Part shown: positions 12,330 to 25,671 of the stretch, piece after piece
How the letters are laid out: the number at the start of each line of letters is the position of its first letter
Position numbering within the stretch: position 1 is the stretch's first letter
Source of the DNA: Ignelater luminosus
Lineage: Eukaryota > Arthropoda > Insecta > Coleoptera > Elateridae
Length of the DNA: 64,000 nt
NCBI GenBank assembly: GCA_011009095.1
Contig: VTPC01090901.1
Coordinates: forward strand, 23,419 to 87,418
Reading direction: 5' to 3'
Notes under the pieces: model-generated
Told to the model about the DNA's origin: nothing
The model's database searches: none
Seen by the model: only the letters and a program-made list of their open reading frames with translations
Position numbers and translations under genes: made by a program

Positions 12330-15300
12330 AAAATTTTTGTAATACTCAAAATGCCGTGCAGGAATTTATAAACAATTGTACTGTAACATATTAAGGTAGC
12401 ACTGTGACAAAGTAGAGAAATTATAGGAAGTCAATCTGACTATTAACAAAGTTATTGAAAAAAATGTCAGTATGGTATTACAAAGGTTAAGAGACCTAAT
12501 CAATAGTATTGAACATTTCATGGTTTTGTAAAGTTGTGTGTTAAAATACACACCGATGTGGTCTTGCTTAAACAGCGTTTTTGACTATCCTGCAAGCCGT
12601 TGGAGTTTTGTAGATTAAGCAACAAATTCTAGAATGCTGAGTCCACGCTTTGGTAGAAACTTCTGTCCAGATTGGATGATGTTCGGCTGTTATTTATAAC
12701 TGTATTTATTTTTGTTTGTGTTGTCAAGTAAAGTCAATCATACCAACAGTCTTCTTTAATAAGTTACAGGTTTTTATTGAGATCAGATAGAAAAGTTTTA
12801 TAATTGTTTTTAGGGCACCGTTTTCTTCTTTTTTCTTTAGAGTAAAATTCCAGATTATATAGTACGGCTTGGAGTGATTATTGATCTTGATTATCAGGTG
12901 TAAGTTCTGCAGTGCCAATTAGTTGTGTGCATTGCTGTGACTTTATTTAAACAAGAGTATTGAGATTAAGTCAGTGTCATTTCTCTTAGTAAGTTTAGAG
13001 AGAGTTTCAGTACATAATGTTTACTGCTATCATAGCGTCTCCTGTATACACAAGGTGTTACTGGTGCGAAGTTATATCAGCGAACATGTTGATCTAAACT
13101 TGACTTCTGGCGCCCATACCGATTGTGACATCTAGAAGGAATCACTGAGGTCTTTTATTGAGTTTCTATTTCAATCTAGGATAAATTACCTGTGAACCCA
13201 TCCCATCTCCGGCGTTCGAGCTGCTGTGAGCAGAATATCTTGATCTGCACGGGCATAAGGCCATTTTTCCGAATTTTGTCCGTGACAAACTGTTGACAGA
13301 ACTAAGCGTTTGTGTCTATTTTGTGTCTTCAACTCCAAGAATTGAATCTATGGTCATGAACAGTTGGTATCTAATATTATGAGTTGTATCAAACTAAACG
13401 AAAAAAACAATAATAAATTGAATCAGAAGAAAAACTGTTGCACTGTATGTGTTCATTGTTGCATTTATGCATTTCTAGGGAAAACTATTAACATGCTGTT
13501 AACCAACACAGTATATCGTGGTTGCAAGTTTCATTCAACAAATGTTTTGATCATATACACATAACTTGTTTATTTCACCGTGAAAAAGAAAGAAAGCTGC
13601 CAAAGAATAAATAGTTAATTTGGCATATGCACAAAGTGTTTTACGTTGAAACAAGAAAGCGATTAATGGAATAAACACATTTTTATGAATGATTTGCAAG
13701 CGTTCGTTGTGAAGTTCATAATGAACTGACGTGAATGATGCACTACGTACACAACAGCTGGTGTTGTTACTGATATTTATTTTTGAGTCTAATTGTTACT
13801 GAGAGTCAATAGTTATTTATCTTTCCATTACAAATAATTTAACGAAAATGGCGCAGTAACTTCTTGGTTAGCATAATAAACAGATGAGAAAACTTCGTTG
13901 TGTTTTAAAGTTGACATCTTAGGGTAGACAGTTAAGATAGATCGCAATAAGCTGAACCGTTCTTAAACTTGAATTTATAGGTTTCTGGTTTTTGGGTAAA
14001 CAATCGATATTCTCCTCTTTTACAGTACTATAATTCAAGAAGTTTACAGATTTACATACATCATAAAGAAATTCTCACAATGAGATTTGTATAATGGCTT
14101 TTTATATTTCAATATTTTCTACAACTACCCTTTTAGAGGTTATTTGAGTGTTTGTTTTCAACTTTTAACAAATTCTCCAAAGTTTGACAATTTCATTGAA
14201 GCATTTGTAAAGATTTGTTTCTAAACCATATACACAGAGAGAAACTAATCTAGTTTGCAGATTCAGCACTAGGAAAACTGATTTCCAGACTTATGTAGCG
14301 GTTAGAAACCCCTATGTGTTGATCAGTGTCCAGAAACCGCAACAAGATTTGAAAACGTGTTGGTTTACCAGCTTCTGCATTCCAGTATTTAACTTGTAAC
14401 TGCTTACATAATCAAGTAATCCTACCTTAAAGCCTTTTAGAAATGGTCGTAGTAATTGTCATTTTAACATTTCATAGGCGTTATTGAAACTTGTAAATAC
14501 CACGAAATGAAGATAAGATTGTAGTTAAATTACATCAAAGTATTAAACTGTAATTTATCATCGGTCACGACACGAACTTGAATTTTCTGTACTCATAATT
14601 TATAAATTACGTAATATAAGCAGACTAATAATTTAATATGACATTTCTAAATTGCTAATAATATTTTACCCTTGTTTCTATAAATCTTATTAACCCAAAA
14701 GAGATCCTCATAATGGAAAATAATATTAATGGCTTTAAAACCCTTTTCAAGTAGTAACTTCTAAAATCTAAAGAGTGTTAAATGCAAAATGTAGTAGTGG
14801 GATATAATGTTTCAGTAAATAACTCGAACGAAAAGGATTTCCATAACTTATTCTGTGGTTTCAGCAGAAATCTAATTTGAATTTATAATCAACCAATTTC
14901 TATTTTTACAAGTCGACTAATTGGTCAGATGAATACATACTAACAGTCTTCTTACTTAATACTTCAAGTGTAATGTCACGTAGTTAAACGTATCGTTCAT
15001 TCCATTAAATGAAACGTTAAACTGGTTTTCCACTTTATCTTCATTAACATTTTGATGAAAGAGTATAATGATAGATGAAATTTATTTACCAAGAAAGAAA
15101 TGGGGGAGACCGAAAAACAAAAAAAAGAAGGGGTTGCTAACCGCTTTTTATTTTAGAATAAATGAGTTTCTAACTTGAAGGGTTATCATCTACATAGATA
15201 TCTAACCCTTTTTATTTGGAATTAATTTAAAAGAGTTGAAGACAATAAAATGCAATTAGACTTATGAATATAAAATGAGAAGTAAAGTTACAAGAAAATT

Positions 15301-15885
15301 AGATTTTACAGTCTTTGACCTTCTAGGAGTCATTTAAGAATATTTTAAGTATTACAGAGCCATTTAAAATTTTTATTGATCGAGACTAGAAATATCTCTG
15401 GGTTCAATTCAAACCAACAGTTCACATAAAATATTTTTTTAACAGATAATTGATTGACTTAAAACCGAAACTTCAAATAAATGTTCGTAAAGTTACAACT
15501 TTACTTTCGGCCATCAAGTATTGGAAGCAAACACAAATAATAAAATACGATTGGGCAAAATTAGATAAGTAATCGTTTTTGGTGTCATGTTGCATATAAA
15601 TAATTTCTATATTGTTATTTGGCGAAGATACTATTAAGAGGTAGCTCAGTAAATGCGCCAAGATATTTTATTTTAAAAGCTGTTCACTGTGAAACCAACT
15701 GGGCTCTAAAGGTTTCCATAACATTGGATCGTGATTTTCTTCTCAGACAGTAAAATTGTTTATTTTATAACTGGAGAAAATTGGAACGTAAAGGAATGTT
15801 TTTTTATTAATCTCCTAAGCTGCTATCTAATACGATTGCACCTACTCTAGTAGATTAATCTAACCTAACCTTACCTTCTCATTAG
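12330..15885. other. Non-coding stretch, no gene seen
   Basis: No open frame here carries a recognisable motif. An 18-base palindrome, gtgtgttaaaatacacac, lies near 12,536. A GC-richer patch at about 13,030-13,330 has no coding signal. A TAACCTAACC-type word near 15,861 resembles insect telomere-like simple sequence. Confidence 0.5.
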
Positions 15886-15889
15886 GTCA

Positions 15890-16978
15890 CAATGGTCAAA
15901 GAGTTGGAGAGACTCGACGTTAGTGTGGTGATGAAGCCTGTCTTCATGCTTTTGCAAGAACCTTTGTATTTCTTTTTTTTCTGTCGTTAATATAGCATAT
16001 ACGTCATGTATAGTATGGAGCCTAGAACGCTGCCTTGCGGAACCTCACCTCTTATTTATTTCAGATCTGTTTATGTTTTTTTTGTTTGTTTTGGACAGTC
16101 TACCAAAAGATGTATGATATAAGTATCACACCAAATTGTCTAGGTAGCATATCTCTTAGTATCTTGATCACCCCTTTATGCTAAACCATGTCAAAAGTTT
16201 GGGCAACAACTAGGAATACTGTGGCCCAGACTTTTTTCTGTAATGTTTGTGATTCTTGGTCTAAGGTGGAATGTTGGCTTCCAAATTCAAATTGGTAAGT
16301 AGGAACTAGTCCTTTTTCCCCAATGAAAGTTTTTGCTAATACTGGTAATAGTGAGATAGCCCTAGAAGAAGTGATCTCATAGGGTGGTATCATTATCACC
16401 TCTGCAACTTTCCAGATGTTTGGAACATATCTTAAACAGAATGTGGCATTGATGAGTCTTGTTAATTTTACAATTCTTTCCTTGAGAGTTGTACTATGGC
16501 ACCAATTCTAAGAGTAAAACTTGAAACTTTTCTAGTACTCATGGTTTTTAGACTTCGTTTTGGAGCATTAGCTCAATTTTGTTTTCCTTTAATTTTTTTT
16601 AGTTGGTGATAATCTTTTTTATTTGTACTGACCTACAGATCCAAATAAGAGATCAGGTCTGCCTCACTTTTCCATTTCATAGAAAATATCAGTAATGTTT
16701 GTAGGTGGAGGATTCAGTTTAATGACAGATTTAAACTAGAACAATTTAGTAAAAGAAAATAAACCAACAAAACTATTATTTTGTTTTCTGATTGCATTTC
16801 TTAGTTGCGTATAAAAATTATTAGTGCTCAGAATCTGTGCCACGTAAATTAGTTTTCTTAATTGATAAATGTCATTACTCAAACACCTGAATTTTTCTGC
16901 AGAGTTTTCATCTTTATTCTTCTTCGTGAGATTACAAATCACAAAAGGCAACAATAATTTCTTTCCAGGGGCTTTCAT
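15890..16978 (-). pseudogene. Jockey-type LINE reverse transcriptase fragment
   Basis: Read on the minus strand, the fragment begins with degraded pre-RT sequence (ending KLTRLINATFCLRYVPNIWK). It reaches an RT core around 16,430-16,181 with PPYEITSSRAISLLPVLAKT (normally SSYRPISLLP), QFEFGSQHSTLDQ and a VFLVVAQTFD box corresponding to FLDVAQAFD. The first catalytic Asp of this box is replaced by Val. Further along is GEVPQGSVLGSILY, near 16,030, the conserved PQGSVLGP motif. The FADD box and everything downstream are absent. Frameshifts and stops interrupt it throughout. The family copies itself by target-primed reverse transcription; this copy is dead. Confidence 0.85.
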
Positions 16979-16984
16979 TTTCAG

Positions 16985-19545
16985 CCATTGTTTTGACCCT
17001 CCTCTAGGTGTAGCTATTATCTAATCTTGCGATCTCGTTCTTAAGACGCCTCCTCCATGTCTTTCTGGATGCATCGCGGCGGCGCCTCAAAGCTTGTGGA
17101 TTCCAGTCTACTACCTGTCTGGATGTTATATTGGCTCCTCGATGGAGAGTTTGGCCAACCCAACCCTATTTTCTTCGACGAATTTTAATGTCGATTGATT
17201 CTTGCTGACACTTTTGTTAGAGATCGTGGTTAGAGATGACGTTTGACCAATATATCTTGCAGATTCTTCTCAAGCACCGGTTCACAAATACTTGAAGCTT
17301 TTAAGTTATGTAGCTGCCAAGATACATAAAACTAGGGTTACCTTTTAGGATAAACTTTGCTCTGTTAGCCCCGATAGTCATACTTCTTGTTTTGCTTGCA
17401 TTGATTTTTAAGCCCACTGTTTTTGCGTTAGCATCCAACGCATCAAGTCTTTCTTGACCATCATTGCGGCTTATCGAAAGTAGGCCAAGATCGTCAGCAA
17501 AATCAAGGTCCTCCAAGTGCTCGTTCGACCATAATGACCATCAGATTCCCATTTTCTTGTCTTGTAGGGTAACCGTAAGAACTTCATCTAACACTATCAG
17601 AAATAGTAAGGAGAGGATACACTCTTGCCTAACCTCACTATTGCATGAGATTGGCTCTGAGAAACGGCCGTTGTGCAAAACACAACACTTGAAGTTGCTA
17701 TACTGTGCCTTGACTAAGTTTAGCAGTCTGCTTGATATTCCTTTCTTTTTCATCGCTGACCATATGTTGTCGTGTTTTAACGTGTCGAAGGATTTTTGCA
17801 AGTCCACGAAAATCAGATGCAAGCTTTGCTGTAACTTCTTCACTTGCACGGCGATGATACGAGAAGTATTGATATGCTCTGTGCAAGAGCGGCCTGCTCA
17901 AAAGCCCGCTTCATTTTCTCTTAGCGTAGAGTCAACCTTCTTGTCAATGCGGCTCAGCAGTAGCTTGCAGAGCACCTTCACGAAAACACAAAGTAGCATG
18001 ATACCTGTCAGTTGTCACACAGACTTAAGATACCTTTTTTTGGAGATTTTAACGAGTATACCTTTAAAGCTAGTCTTTTGAAACAGCTCGTTTTCCAAAA
18101 TTCTTGAAAAGATAGGGTGTAGTGCTTGCGCTAACAATATGGAGTCCGACTTAAGCATCTTGACTGTTTTTTGGTCGATTCTTGGTGACTTATTCATCTT
18201 CATGTTACGAGTGGCTGTTTGAATTGCGTCAATGAAGGGCGCATTCGAACTAATTCTTTGAATTCTCACGAGTTGAGGACGATGTTCAAAATTGGTCACT
18301 GGAGAATCGGATGTTATTGTGAAGAGGTCGTTAGAATGTTTGAACCATCGACGAATTTGCTCTTTTTGACTTGTCAACAGCCTGGCAGTTTTGTCCTTGA
18401 CTGGAATTCTCGTATGTGCATGTTTGCCTGAGAGCTTACGTATAATTTGAAAGTGATGGCGAGTGTCATTTATTTTTGCGGCTTCTGGTTTAGAAGCGAG
18501 ATCGTCTATCCATCGTTACTTATCATACTTGCAGTTTTTTAACTTTTCTTTCTTTTTGTAATCACCTTCCAGTTGCATCTTCCTGGGTCGATCTAGTTTT
18601 TTCAGGGTTTATAGCAGCCTTGGCTTCTTTTCTTTGATTAATGACACTTCATTCCTTGCGTTGTGCAGTTTCCAGGATGTTGTTGCTATCTCCTAGAAAA
18701 GCAGATTTGACGTGGTTCCGCTGGTCATCGATATTAGCATAGGTTTGCTGGGTCATTGCTAATTTAGACCATAGCTCGACAACAAAAGCGGCTATAATCT
18801 CAAGATCTTGTAACTACTTCACGTCGTATTTTCTGGTCACGTGTTAGCTTCTTGGTTTAACTCGGGAAAGGCATAATCTTTAAAACTTCAATCAAGAGAT
18901 GATGATTAGATGCAATGTCGGCACTTCGTTTGTTCCAAACGTCAACTAGTGAGCTTTTGAATCTTTTAGTGACTCTGGTGCGGCCGATTTGCTCTTTGTG
19001 AATTCATTAGGTGATACCCAGGTTATTTTGTGGCTCATGCAATTACAAGTTCATGCTCTTGACAAAAGTTTGTGTAGATTTTACCGTTATCCGTCATCCC
19101 ATCACAGACTCTAGTTCTCGGTCATCACTGCCAATTTGCGTATTCCTATTGCCGAGTTTAATGATAATGTTAATTGGCCATAGAAGACCCCTTTCGCATC
19201 AGGAGGTGCGTCTGGTAGGTGCATGGCTTTGGACAAAAGTAACACTCTAAAAGGCGCCCTGAATCGGGCCACGATATCCTTTCACTCATGGGTTGCCACT
19301 CCATTAACAATTTGTAGGCAACAGGGCTGAAAAGAAATCCTACACCCTTTTCGTGAGGAGCGTTATTGCCAGGAAAGCCAGAATACAGCAACATTTGCTC
19401 AGACGCAAGTCTGTGTTCTCCGAATCCAGTCCAACGCACTTTCGACTGTCCCAGAACGGCAATATTAGGTCTTTTGGCTTCTGCTACTAGTTGGGACAAC
19501 TTACCTGGTACAATATTTCATGTTCCAAACCTTGTCCTTGTTCGT
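16985..19545 (-). pseudogene. RTE-type LINE, endonuclease and reverse transcriptase remnants
   Basis: A nearly full-length LINE ORF lies on the minus strand, broken by many frameshifts. The apurinic endonuclease start is readable at 19,540-19,170 (GKLSQLVAEAKRPNIAVLG, VRWTGFGEHRL, NAPHEKGVGFL). The pre-RT region is at 18,377-18,015 (MKMNKSPRIDQ). RT motifs follow: LIFVDLQKSFDTLKHDNIW at about 17,820, then the catalytic box DFADDLGLLS at 17,500, KINASKTRSM and YLGSYIT near 17,310. The C-terminal region reaches about 17,000 (CLRRICKIYWSN, then DASRKTWRRRL). The order and the C-terminal WRRRL segment fit RTE-like elements. Its 3' end abuts the Jockey fragment at about 16,980. No intact frame remains. 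Confidence 0.88.
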
Positions 19546-19639
19546 TTGCCCAAAAGTCGTAGCCTTTTTATCTTCCACTTTCATCCTTATTGTTGTTGAT
19601 GAATGGGTTGCTAACCCAGACTCCTTTGGTATGACTTAC

Positions 19640-20270
19640 TCTCATGCAACCTAATTTGGAAAACGCAAATATCCCGATATCACCTGTCTTTGATATTTCG
19701 GGCACTTTTAAATTTTAGATACGTCGGACATACTATTTAACAAAAAGCAATGTAGAAATTAAACGAAGATAAAACGTGAACTAACAATTGTAGAAATAAT
19801 TAAGTGACTTTACTATCAGACCATTAATATTCACTCGACCTCACGAATGAACACTAATTAAAGGTGTGGACTGCAGTTGTGCCCAGCTAAGTTTCACAAG
19901 GCGTAGCGGCTGAAAGTGTAAGATATCGATAGAATTGATCTATCTGTGCTTTCTGTTCTCAAAGGACAGACTTTTTTATACAGGAGTCTTTTCGTTGGTG
20001 TTGGTTGTTTACAGATGTATAGGGTACTTTCAGAATGACTTGGATTCTGTATTATTAGTATGATCACAATGAATTCAATAGCATGTAAAGGGGTGAATGT
20101 GGTACTTTGAGTATGCTGGTATAATATGGAATCCTTTGAAATGCAATTCTTCAAAATAATCATCTTTTCTGACAAATATTATGCGTACAAATACAATTAA
20201 AGCAATAGTCGAACAGAATTGGGATTCTTCTAGTTTTATACATAGTCATGGGAGCTAATAACAAATTCAG
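19640..20270. other. No gene seen
   Basis: AT-rich spacer between the LINE and the Tc1/mariner element. A 93-codon minus-strand frame at 19,894-20,175 has no recognisable motif. Confidence 0.5.
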
Positions 20271-20274
20271 CCTT

Positions 20275-21635
20275 TAAAAGTGATCAGAAAGCCTGATCTA
20301 CCCAATTTAAGGTTTTATTCTATACGCTGAGTTTGAATGTAAGGTTAGTCCCAAAATGCGTAGGAAAGCTGAAAAGATTGGTTTTATCTTTAAACGGTCA
20401 TAAAAAATCAAAAAATTCTTTTTAACAATGAAAATGTTTGAGATTTTAAATACAAATTAAGTAAAAATAGCAGCATATGATCCTTCGTGAGCGGAAATGA
20501 GTAGCCTTTTTGTGAAGTTCTGAAATACCCCTGTACCAGATCTCTCCCAGACAAATTTACTGATCCTGGTCCAGTTTTTGCAAAATTGAGCCAGATTTTT
20601 TGCATGTAGATTACACTTGATTAGTTCTGTCTTGGCCATAGCCCAAAATCTCTCAATTGGTCTGATTTATGGAGTTGCTGATGGATTGTCGATTCTTGCC
20701 ACGAACTTGATTTTGTGCTAATTCAGAAGATCGGTGGTATCTTGAGCGTAGTGAGCAGGTGCTTTGTCAGGCCAGAACAAGATTTGTTTGTCGGTTTCTG
20801 GTGACTTTAACCAAAGAATCAAAACCGGTTTCAAGACTTTATCGCGATAGGTCACGCCATCCATAGCGCCTCTCTTCGATTCCATCACGACAGCTGGAGA
20901 CAAGTGTCCTTCAGATGAAACAGCCTGCCAAACGAGCGCTTTTTTTGGATGCTTTGATTTTTGCCTGATTTTAGCTTCTATAGGGACTGGGCGACCTGGC
21001 AATTCAGTGTAGTATTGGTTTGCAGGCATCTCGCTTGAATCCAAGGTGACATAAGCTTCGTCATCTATGACCATCAAAAAGTTGCCGCCAGAAATAGTGG
21101 TCTGACGGTAAAGCTTCCTGTAACTGCTTTTTGCTCTTTCAAGCTCATCTGGACGGTTTCTCGAGACCTCTGCTCTCTTGCTCTTCTTCAGGCCAATTTC
21201 CTTGCGAATCCGATCTACGGTTGACTTGCTGACCTTGAGCTTTTCGGCAGCAGCATGCACAGTCAGGTTAGGCTGCTTCAAAAAGAGGTTGTCCACTTTG
21301 GAGGTCAGATCGGGGGTGGTAACAGACATTTCTCGGCCCGGTTTTTGCTTGTTGAGCTTCTTCGAAAGATGATCAACATAATCCATCACACGATAAATCC
21401 GGCTCTGGGGCACATTCAGCTTCGAGAACTTTTGAACTGTTGCCTTTCGATCAAATTTACTGTCTTTGTAACAGAACTCGATGACCGAGTTCGGAATAGC
21501 TGGTTCGTTCTTCATTGTGATTTTTGGCAGATCACTTTAATTAACCATCTTCGATGTACTTAAAAGACCACAACAACGGGTTAGAAATACTGATTTATGC
21601 AGCAAACAATCTGAAAATTGCTTTGGATCACTTGG
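20275..21635 (-). mobile_element. Tc1/mariner-superfamily element, DD37E type
   Basis: The transposase remnant spans most of this segment. Possible short terminal repeats are aagtgatcagaaagc near 20,278 (+) and aagtgatccaaagc on the minus strand near 21,620. They pair only loosely, so the ends are tentative. The size of about 1.3 kb fits a single-gene Tc1/mariner element. Confidence 0.55.
20457..21515 (-). pseudogene. Tc1/mariner transposase with DD37E triad, two nonsense codons
   Basis: A cut-and-paste transposase for TA targets. The frame is open for 265 codons from ATG at 21,515. It starts with a helix-turn-helix region (RKATVQKFSKLNVPQSRIYR), then a second one (LTVHAAAEKLKVSKSTVDRI). The first catalytic Asp is in MVIDDEAYVTLD and the second in ILFWPDKAPAHYAQ. 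The frame then meets TAG (where CAG would be expected). It continues readably past a second stop TAA (probably from CAA) to RPIERFWAMAKTEL, which holds the catalytic Glu, and ends at 20,457. Counting residues from the second Asp to the Glu gives 37 in between, so the signature is DD37E, known from the mosquito-first ITmD37E group. Apart from the two C-to-T stop changes the protein looks well preserved, implying a fairly young insertion. Confidence 0.88.
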
Positions 21636-21639
21636 CTAA

Positions 21640-24265
21640 GTTAGATCTTCAGTTGTACACATAGAAATATTTGTAAACTTCTAATACTAGCTGAATGATA
21701 CAATAATCTTTAATTAATTATCTCCAGTTATAACATTCATTACAATGTATAGTGACAAAAAACAGGAAGACTAATTTCGATCTAATCGCTTGAAATTGGG
21801 AGGTTATCCAGGTTGCTTGATTATTAAAAAACAAATTTCTAGAAACACAAGTTTCTTAATAACATTTATCTGTTCAAATAGTCGATAATAGTTTATTTCC
21901 TGAATAATGGAGAGCAAGGAACGCCTAGTTATTGAATCTACGGTCGTTATAAAATATTAAGAGAACCCCGTATTAGAATAAAGAACAATAATTTCTATAT
22001 TATTTGTGCTTGTTAAATTAATGTATACACTTTCCCACGTCTTATACTGTATAGGTTTTGTTGAGTTTCAACATAAGATTGGAAATTTTGCAACACTGGA
22101 TATGCTAAGTAATCGCAATTATAAACGAATCTTCTAATCATAAAATTATTCAAAAACATGGATAGCATTTAAAATTAGACTTTAATTGTATCACAATACT
22201 ACTGGAAAAAAACAAGAAATTATTAGTTATTTAATCAAAAGAAATAAAATTCGGAACGAAAATCCAAATTTTAGTTTATTCAAAGCTTATAATCAGAATA
22301 AAACCTTTTTATTAGAAAATAGCTTGTTTGTTGTTTTTGGTTCCTGCTTTAATGTCAGAAATGAAATTCTAAGAAACGGAAATAGCGAAAACAGGGATAG
22401 GAAAACGCATCTGTCCACAGCAAAGATTTAAATTTGTGCTTCTTATGCCGCGACATCCATTAGAGTTGAACGGACGCTGATGTCACGCTTATGCTGATTT
22501 ATGATTCTGAAAAAAATACAAGGACAACAGGACTGTATTACAGAATTTCCAAAATGCTCTTAAATCAGTTGGAAAATGTTAAAACGACTTTGCAAAAGTA
22601 CGACGGAAATATCTGCAACAAAGTAGAATATAAATCGTGATGATTCACCTAAGTTTTATGAGATTCTGTCTACATTTTCTGTGCTACATACTACATAAAA
22701 ACGAAACGATATGGATAAAGGCAGAAGTGACAACGTCAGTCATAAAACGTTGGAAAAGAGATGCTCACATTTCACATAAGAACAGAACGAAAAACGATCG
22801 AAGAATTCCAACTGTTCAGTGTAAAAATGTAGACCGAAAAGTTGAAATGCAATATCTTTTATTGGTTTTTCTAACTAGTTTCCGTTATTAATTTTAGAGG
22901 ACCTTTACTACTACCTACCTTCATTTCTCTATTTCCGGTATTTGAGGGAAAATTTTTATTCTCCCCCAGGATTATTGAGTTTTGCAAGAATTTCTTAATT
23001 GAATTCTATGCAGATTCCCAAGACATTTTAAGGTTATGGCATCGAAGTACGATAACTATTTATTAAGATACTTTTACTACATTTACTTGCAAAGTATAAA
23101 ATATTTACACTTGATGGTTTCTCAAATAACAATCCAAAAACAATTTATATCCATTATCCATTTATCAGAGTGTCTCCACTGTTATTTACATAGACTAGGT
23201 ACAATGTACTGGATTTCCTTATAATGTCACCCTTTGAATATGTATTCTAACAGAAACACGGTCTGATTTCTCTCATAGATAATAACACCACCGACGTATT
23301 TGAATTCTAATTTACCAACAACAATGGAAGATAACACGTAAAGCCAGACATATCAAAGATAGTAGTGGGATTTACATAATACATACTTTATAACAATAAC
23401 AGCGTCGTTTTCTAAGCGTTCCTTCTTATTCTCGCCATCAATTTTAATAATACTGCAACGGAAAATAACAATTACGAACAGTCAGTCAGTCAGTCAGTCA
23501 TTCATTTCTGAAATCGATGATTTTGTCGTCTGCTCTCATTCTTTATGCATGTTTTCATTGAACGAGCTGTGTGTTATCAAAACCCCGGAGTATAGCATGA
23601 ATAATGAAAGTATTATGAAACGCCACGCCCAGAAATTTTCCCGAAAAAAAATGTTTTACAGAATGGCTAAAATTGTTGGTTGTCTTATTGTTGAGGAAGA
23701 CTAAAATCTTGAGGTCGTGACATTTAGAGCGTCTTTTCTCTTTTATTTTCGGTGAATACGCAAACATTTACATTCTTATATCATAAAGACGCAATAATGT
23801 CAGAGATATGAATCTGGAAAAAACGATTTAATATACTACAATAAAAATTAATAATAGAATTCTTACTATGCCTCGTTTACTTAAAAAAAGTCACTCATTT
23901 CGTTTATTTGAAATAAATTTCTCTTTCTTTGTAAAGTTGCTCACATATTTTATTAAATAACAATATCTTAAAATTAGATGCGCAAAAAAATTTTGTTTTA
24001 TGTTTTTAAAATCCAATCCCTCTGTTTCGTTCTAAATGAAGTTTTTGATCTAAGACGGGCACTCTGAATCATATTTGTCTTTAGTTATGGTAGGTTCCAT
24101 CTTGTAGTATATTAACTAGTAGTATCTAGCGTCTAAAAATGAAAGTAAAACTCATTAATTTTCTTTAATAAATTTATTTGGGCCATCGATTAAAAATATT
24201 GTCTTTACCATTTGACTAGCTAAAAATTGTAATTTAAAAAGTTTAAAAATCTTGATTAAAGTAAC
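21640..24265. other. AT-rich non-coding stretch, no gene seen
   Basis: Open frames are short and AT-biased (84 codons at 22,637-22,891 is the longest on the plus strand) and show no family motif. It contains one microsatellite at 23,479-23,500. Confidence 0.55.
23479..23500. repeat. (CAGT)n microsatellite
   Basis: About five and a half perfect tandem copies of the tetranucleotide CAGT, followed by the near-matching cattcattt. Confidence 0.9.
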
Positions 24266-24268
24266 TGA

Positions 24269-24682
24269 CATTGTGTCATTCCAATTCTTATGGGTACGAA
24301 ATATGGAATCTAACAAAGAAAAATGCACAAAGACTAGCAAGAACGCAAAGAGCACACAAAAGACAAATGTTGGGAATAAGATTAATCGATGGACATAGTG
24401 ACGCGAATTGCAAAATTGAAATGACAATGGGCCGGACATGTGACACGAAGACAGGACCAAAGATGGAAAAGACAAACACAAGAACAGATACCAGGAGCTT
24501 ATAAAACAAGTAGAAGACGGCCGAATACCAGATGGCGGGATGATATTCAGCTAAGCGGTGAAATACAGTTGATGACTCGAGCTATGGACAGAAAAAGTGG
24601 AATGATTTGGGGAAGGCCTACATCCTGCAATGGATGGAGACGGGCTATTCGTGATCATAATCATGAACTGACATTGTTATAA
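24269..24682 (+). pseudogene. 3' end of an RTE-like LINE ORF
   Basis: The plus strand encodes the C-terminus of an endonuclease-reverse transcriptase polyprotein. It starts YGYEIWNLTKKNAQRLARTQ (normally YGSETWxLTKxxAQRLxVTQ), then HKRQMLGIRLIDGHSD. After a frame change near 24,425 it continues as GHVTRRQDQRWKRQ and SRRRPNTRWRDDIQL, and ends at a TAA at 24,680-24,682. The GRPPxRWxDDI segment is the usual tail of these LINE proteins. Only the last 130 or so residues are present and no RT core lies upstream, as expected for a 5'-truncated LINE copy. Confidence 0.85.
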
Positions 24683-25263
24683 TCAAACTTATAAAATTTG
24701 GAATCTTGTAAGTCTCATGAAATTTTCTATCAAATTGTATTAAAAACGTTAAGCAACGCTTAGTAGTTTTTTATGGGAACGATGGAGTTTGAATTCTTTT
24801 TGTATGGAATCAGGAAATTAACAGATTTTATGCCTTTATTTGACAACTGGAATGCGTTTGATAACAGGCTGTAATTTTTGGCGACAAAGCTAGTTTTTAT
24901 CCTGATTAAGACAGTTGAAGTTAAGACATCACTCTGTTGATTTTTGAACCGAGTTATCGCTAAAAAAATACAAAATTGTTAACAAGTTTCTTGTCATCCT
25001 TTTTTGTAAGAAACTATAGTGGAGTCCTTTATGAAATTATGTCGTTGGACTTATTGAATTTTAATTTTTCTAAAAGTTGCTTAAGACCCTTATCCTAAAT
25101 CTGTTTAAAGCTGTCTGACCACATCAACTTAAAAGTATTTTATACAGGCTATCCTTGTTCAGATTTGAACCTTGGGTGTCTTAACTATTCTTCTCTGCCA
25201 ATTTTAAAGGTAAATTCTCTACCTATGATCATTATTGTTATTGAGCGTTAGACTTACTTTCTA

Positions 25264-25303
25264 ATCATTCTGATCATTCTGATCATTCTGATCATTCTGA
25301 TCA
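25264..25303. repeat. 9-bp minisatellite (atcattctg)n
   Basis: Four exact tandem copies of atcattctg plus a partial fifth. Confidence 0.9.
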
Positions 25304-25671
25304 GCTTATTTCACTTTTCTTAGTATTCATATTTGAGATCTGAATCTCTGTATCTTTCATTCCCAACTATCCCAAAATATTACAACATTTGCTTCCATCT
25401 TGCAGATTTCAACCGATCTTTATACTCGTTTTTCTCTGGAAAGACAATGTTAAATTATCGAAAGGTACTTATCCCAAGAAGCTTCTTAAATAAAAGTATC
25501 TTTGGACAAGGTTCTCTTTCCTATCCTAAACTATAGAATGTTATTATGCTCCTGTCTACTGAACCCATACTACGCGAAATATCTAGAAGACAATAAGGCT
25601 AGAAAATCATTTTTTCCACCTACATTTCCTTTAGTAGATTACAGTATATGTAGATTCCTAACTAACGCTTA

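Noticed and set aside
13108..13115. tggcgccc word resembling a retroelement primer-binding site
   Set aside because: Only eight bases match. The following bases do not continue a tRNA complement, and no LTR boundary or gag-pol was found.
17464..18081. 205-codon plus-strand frame
   Set aside because: It is the antisense shadow of the LINE reverse transcriptase on the minus strand, whose motifs (FVDLQKSFD, FADD) are clear.
23479..25303. Tandem repeats considered as a possible CRISPR array
   Set aside because: These are a simple (CAGT)n tract and a 9-bp minisatellite with no unique spacers, in eukaryotic DNA.
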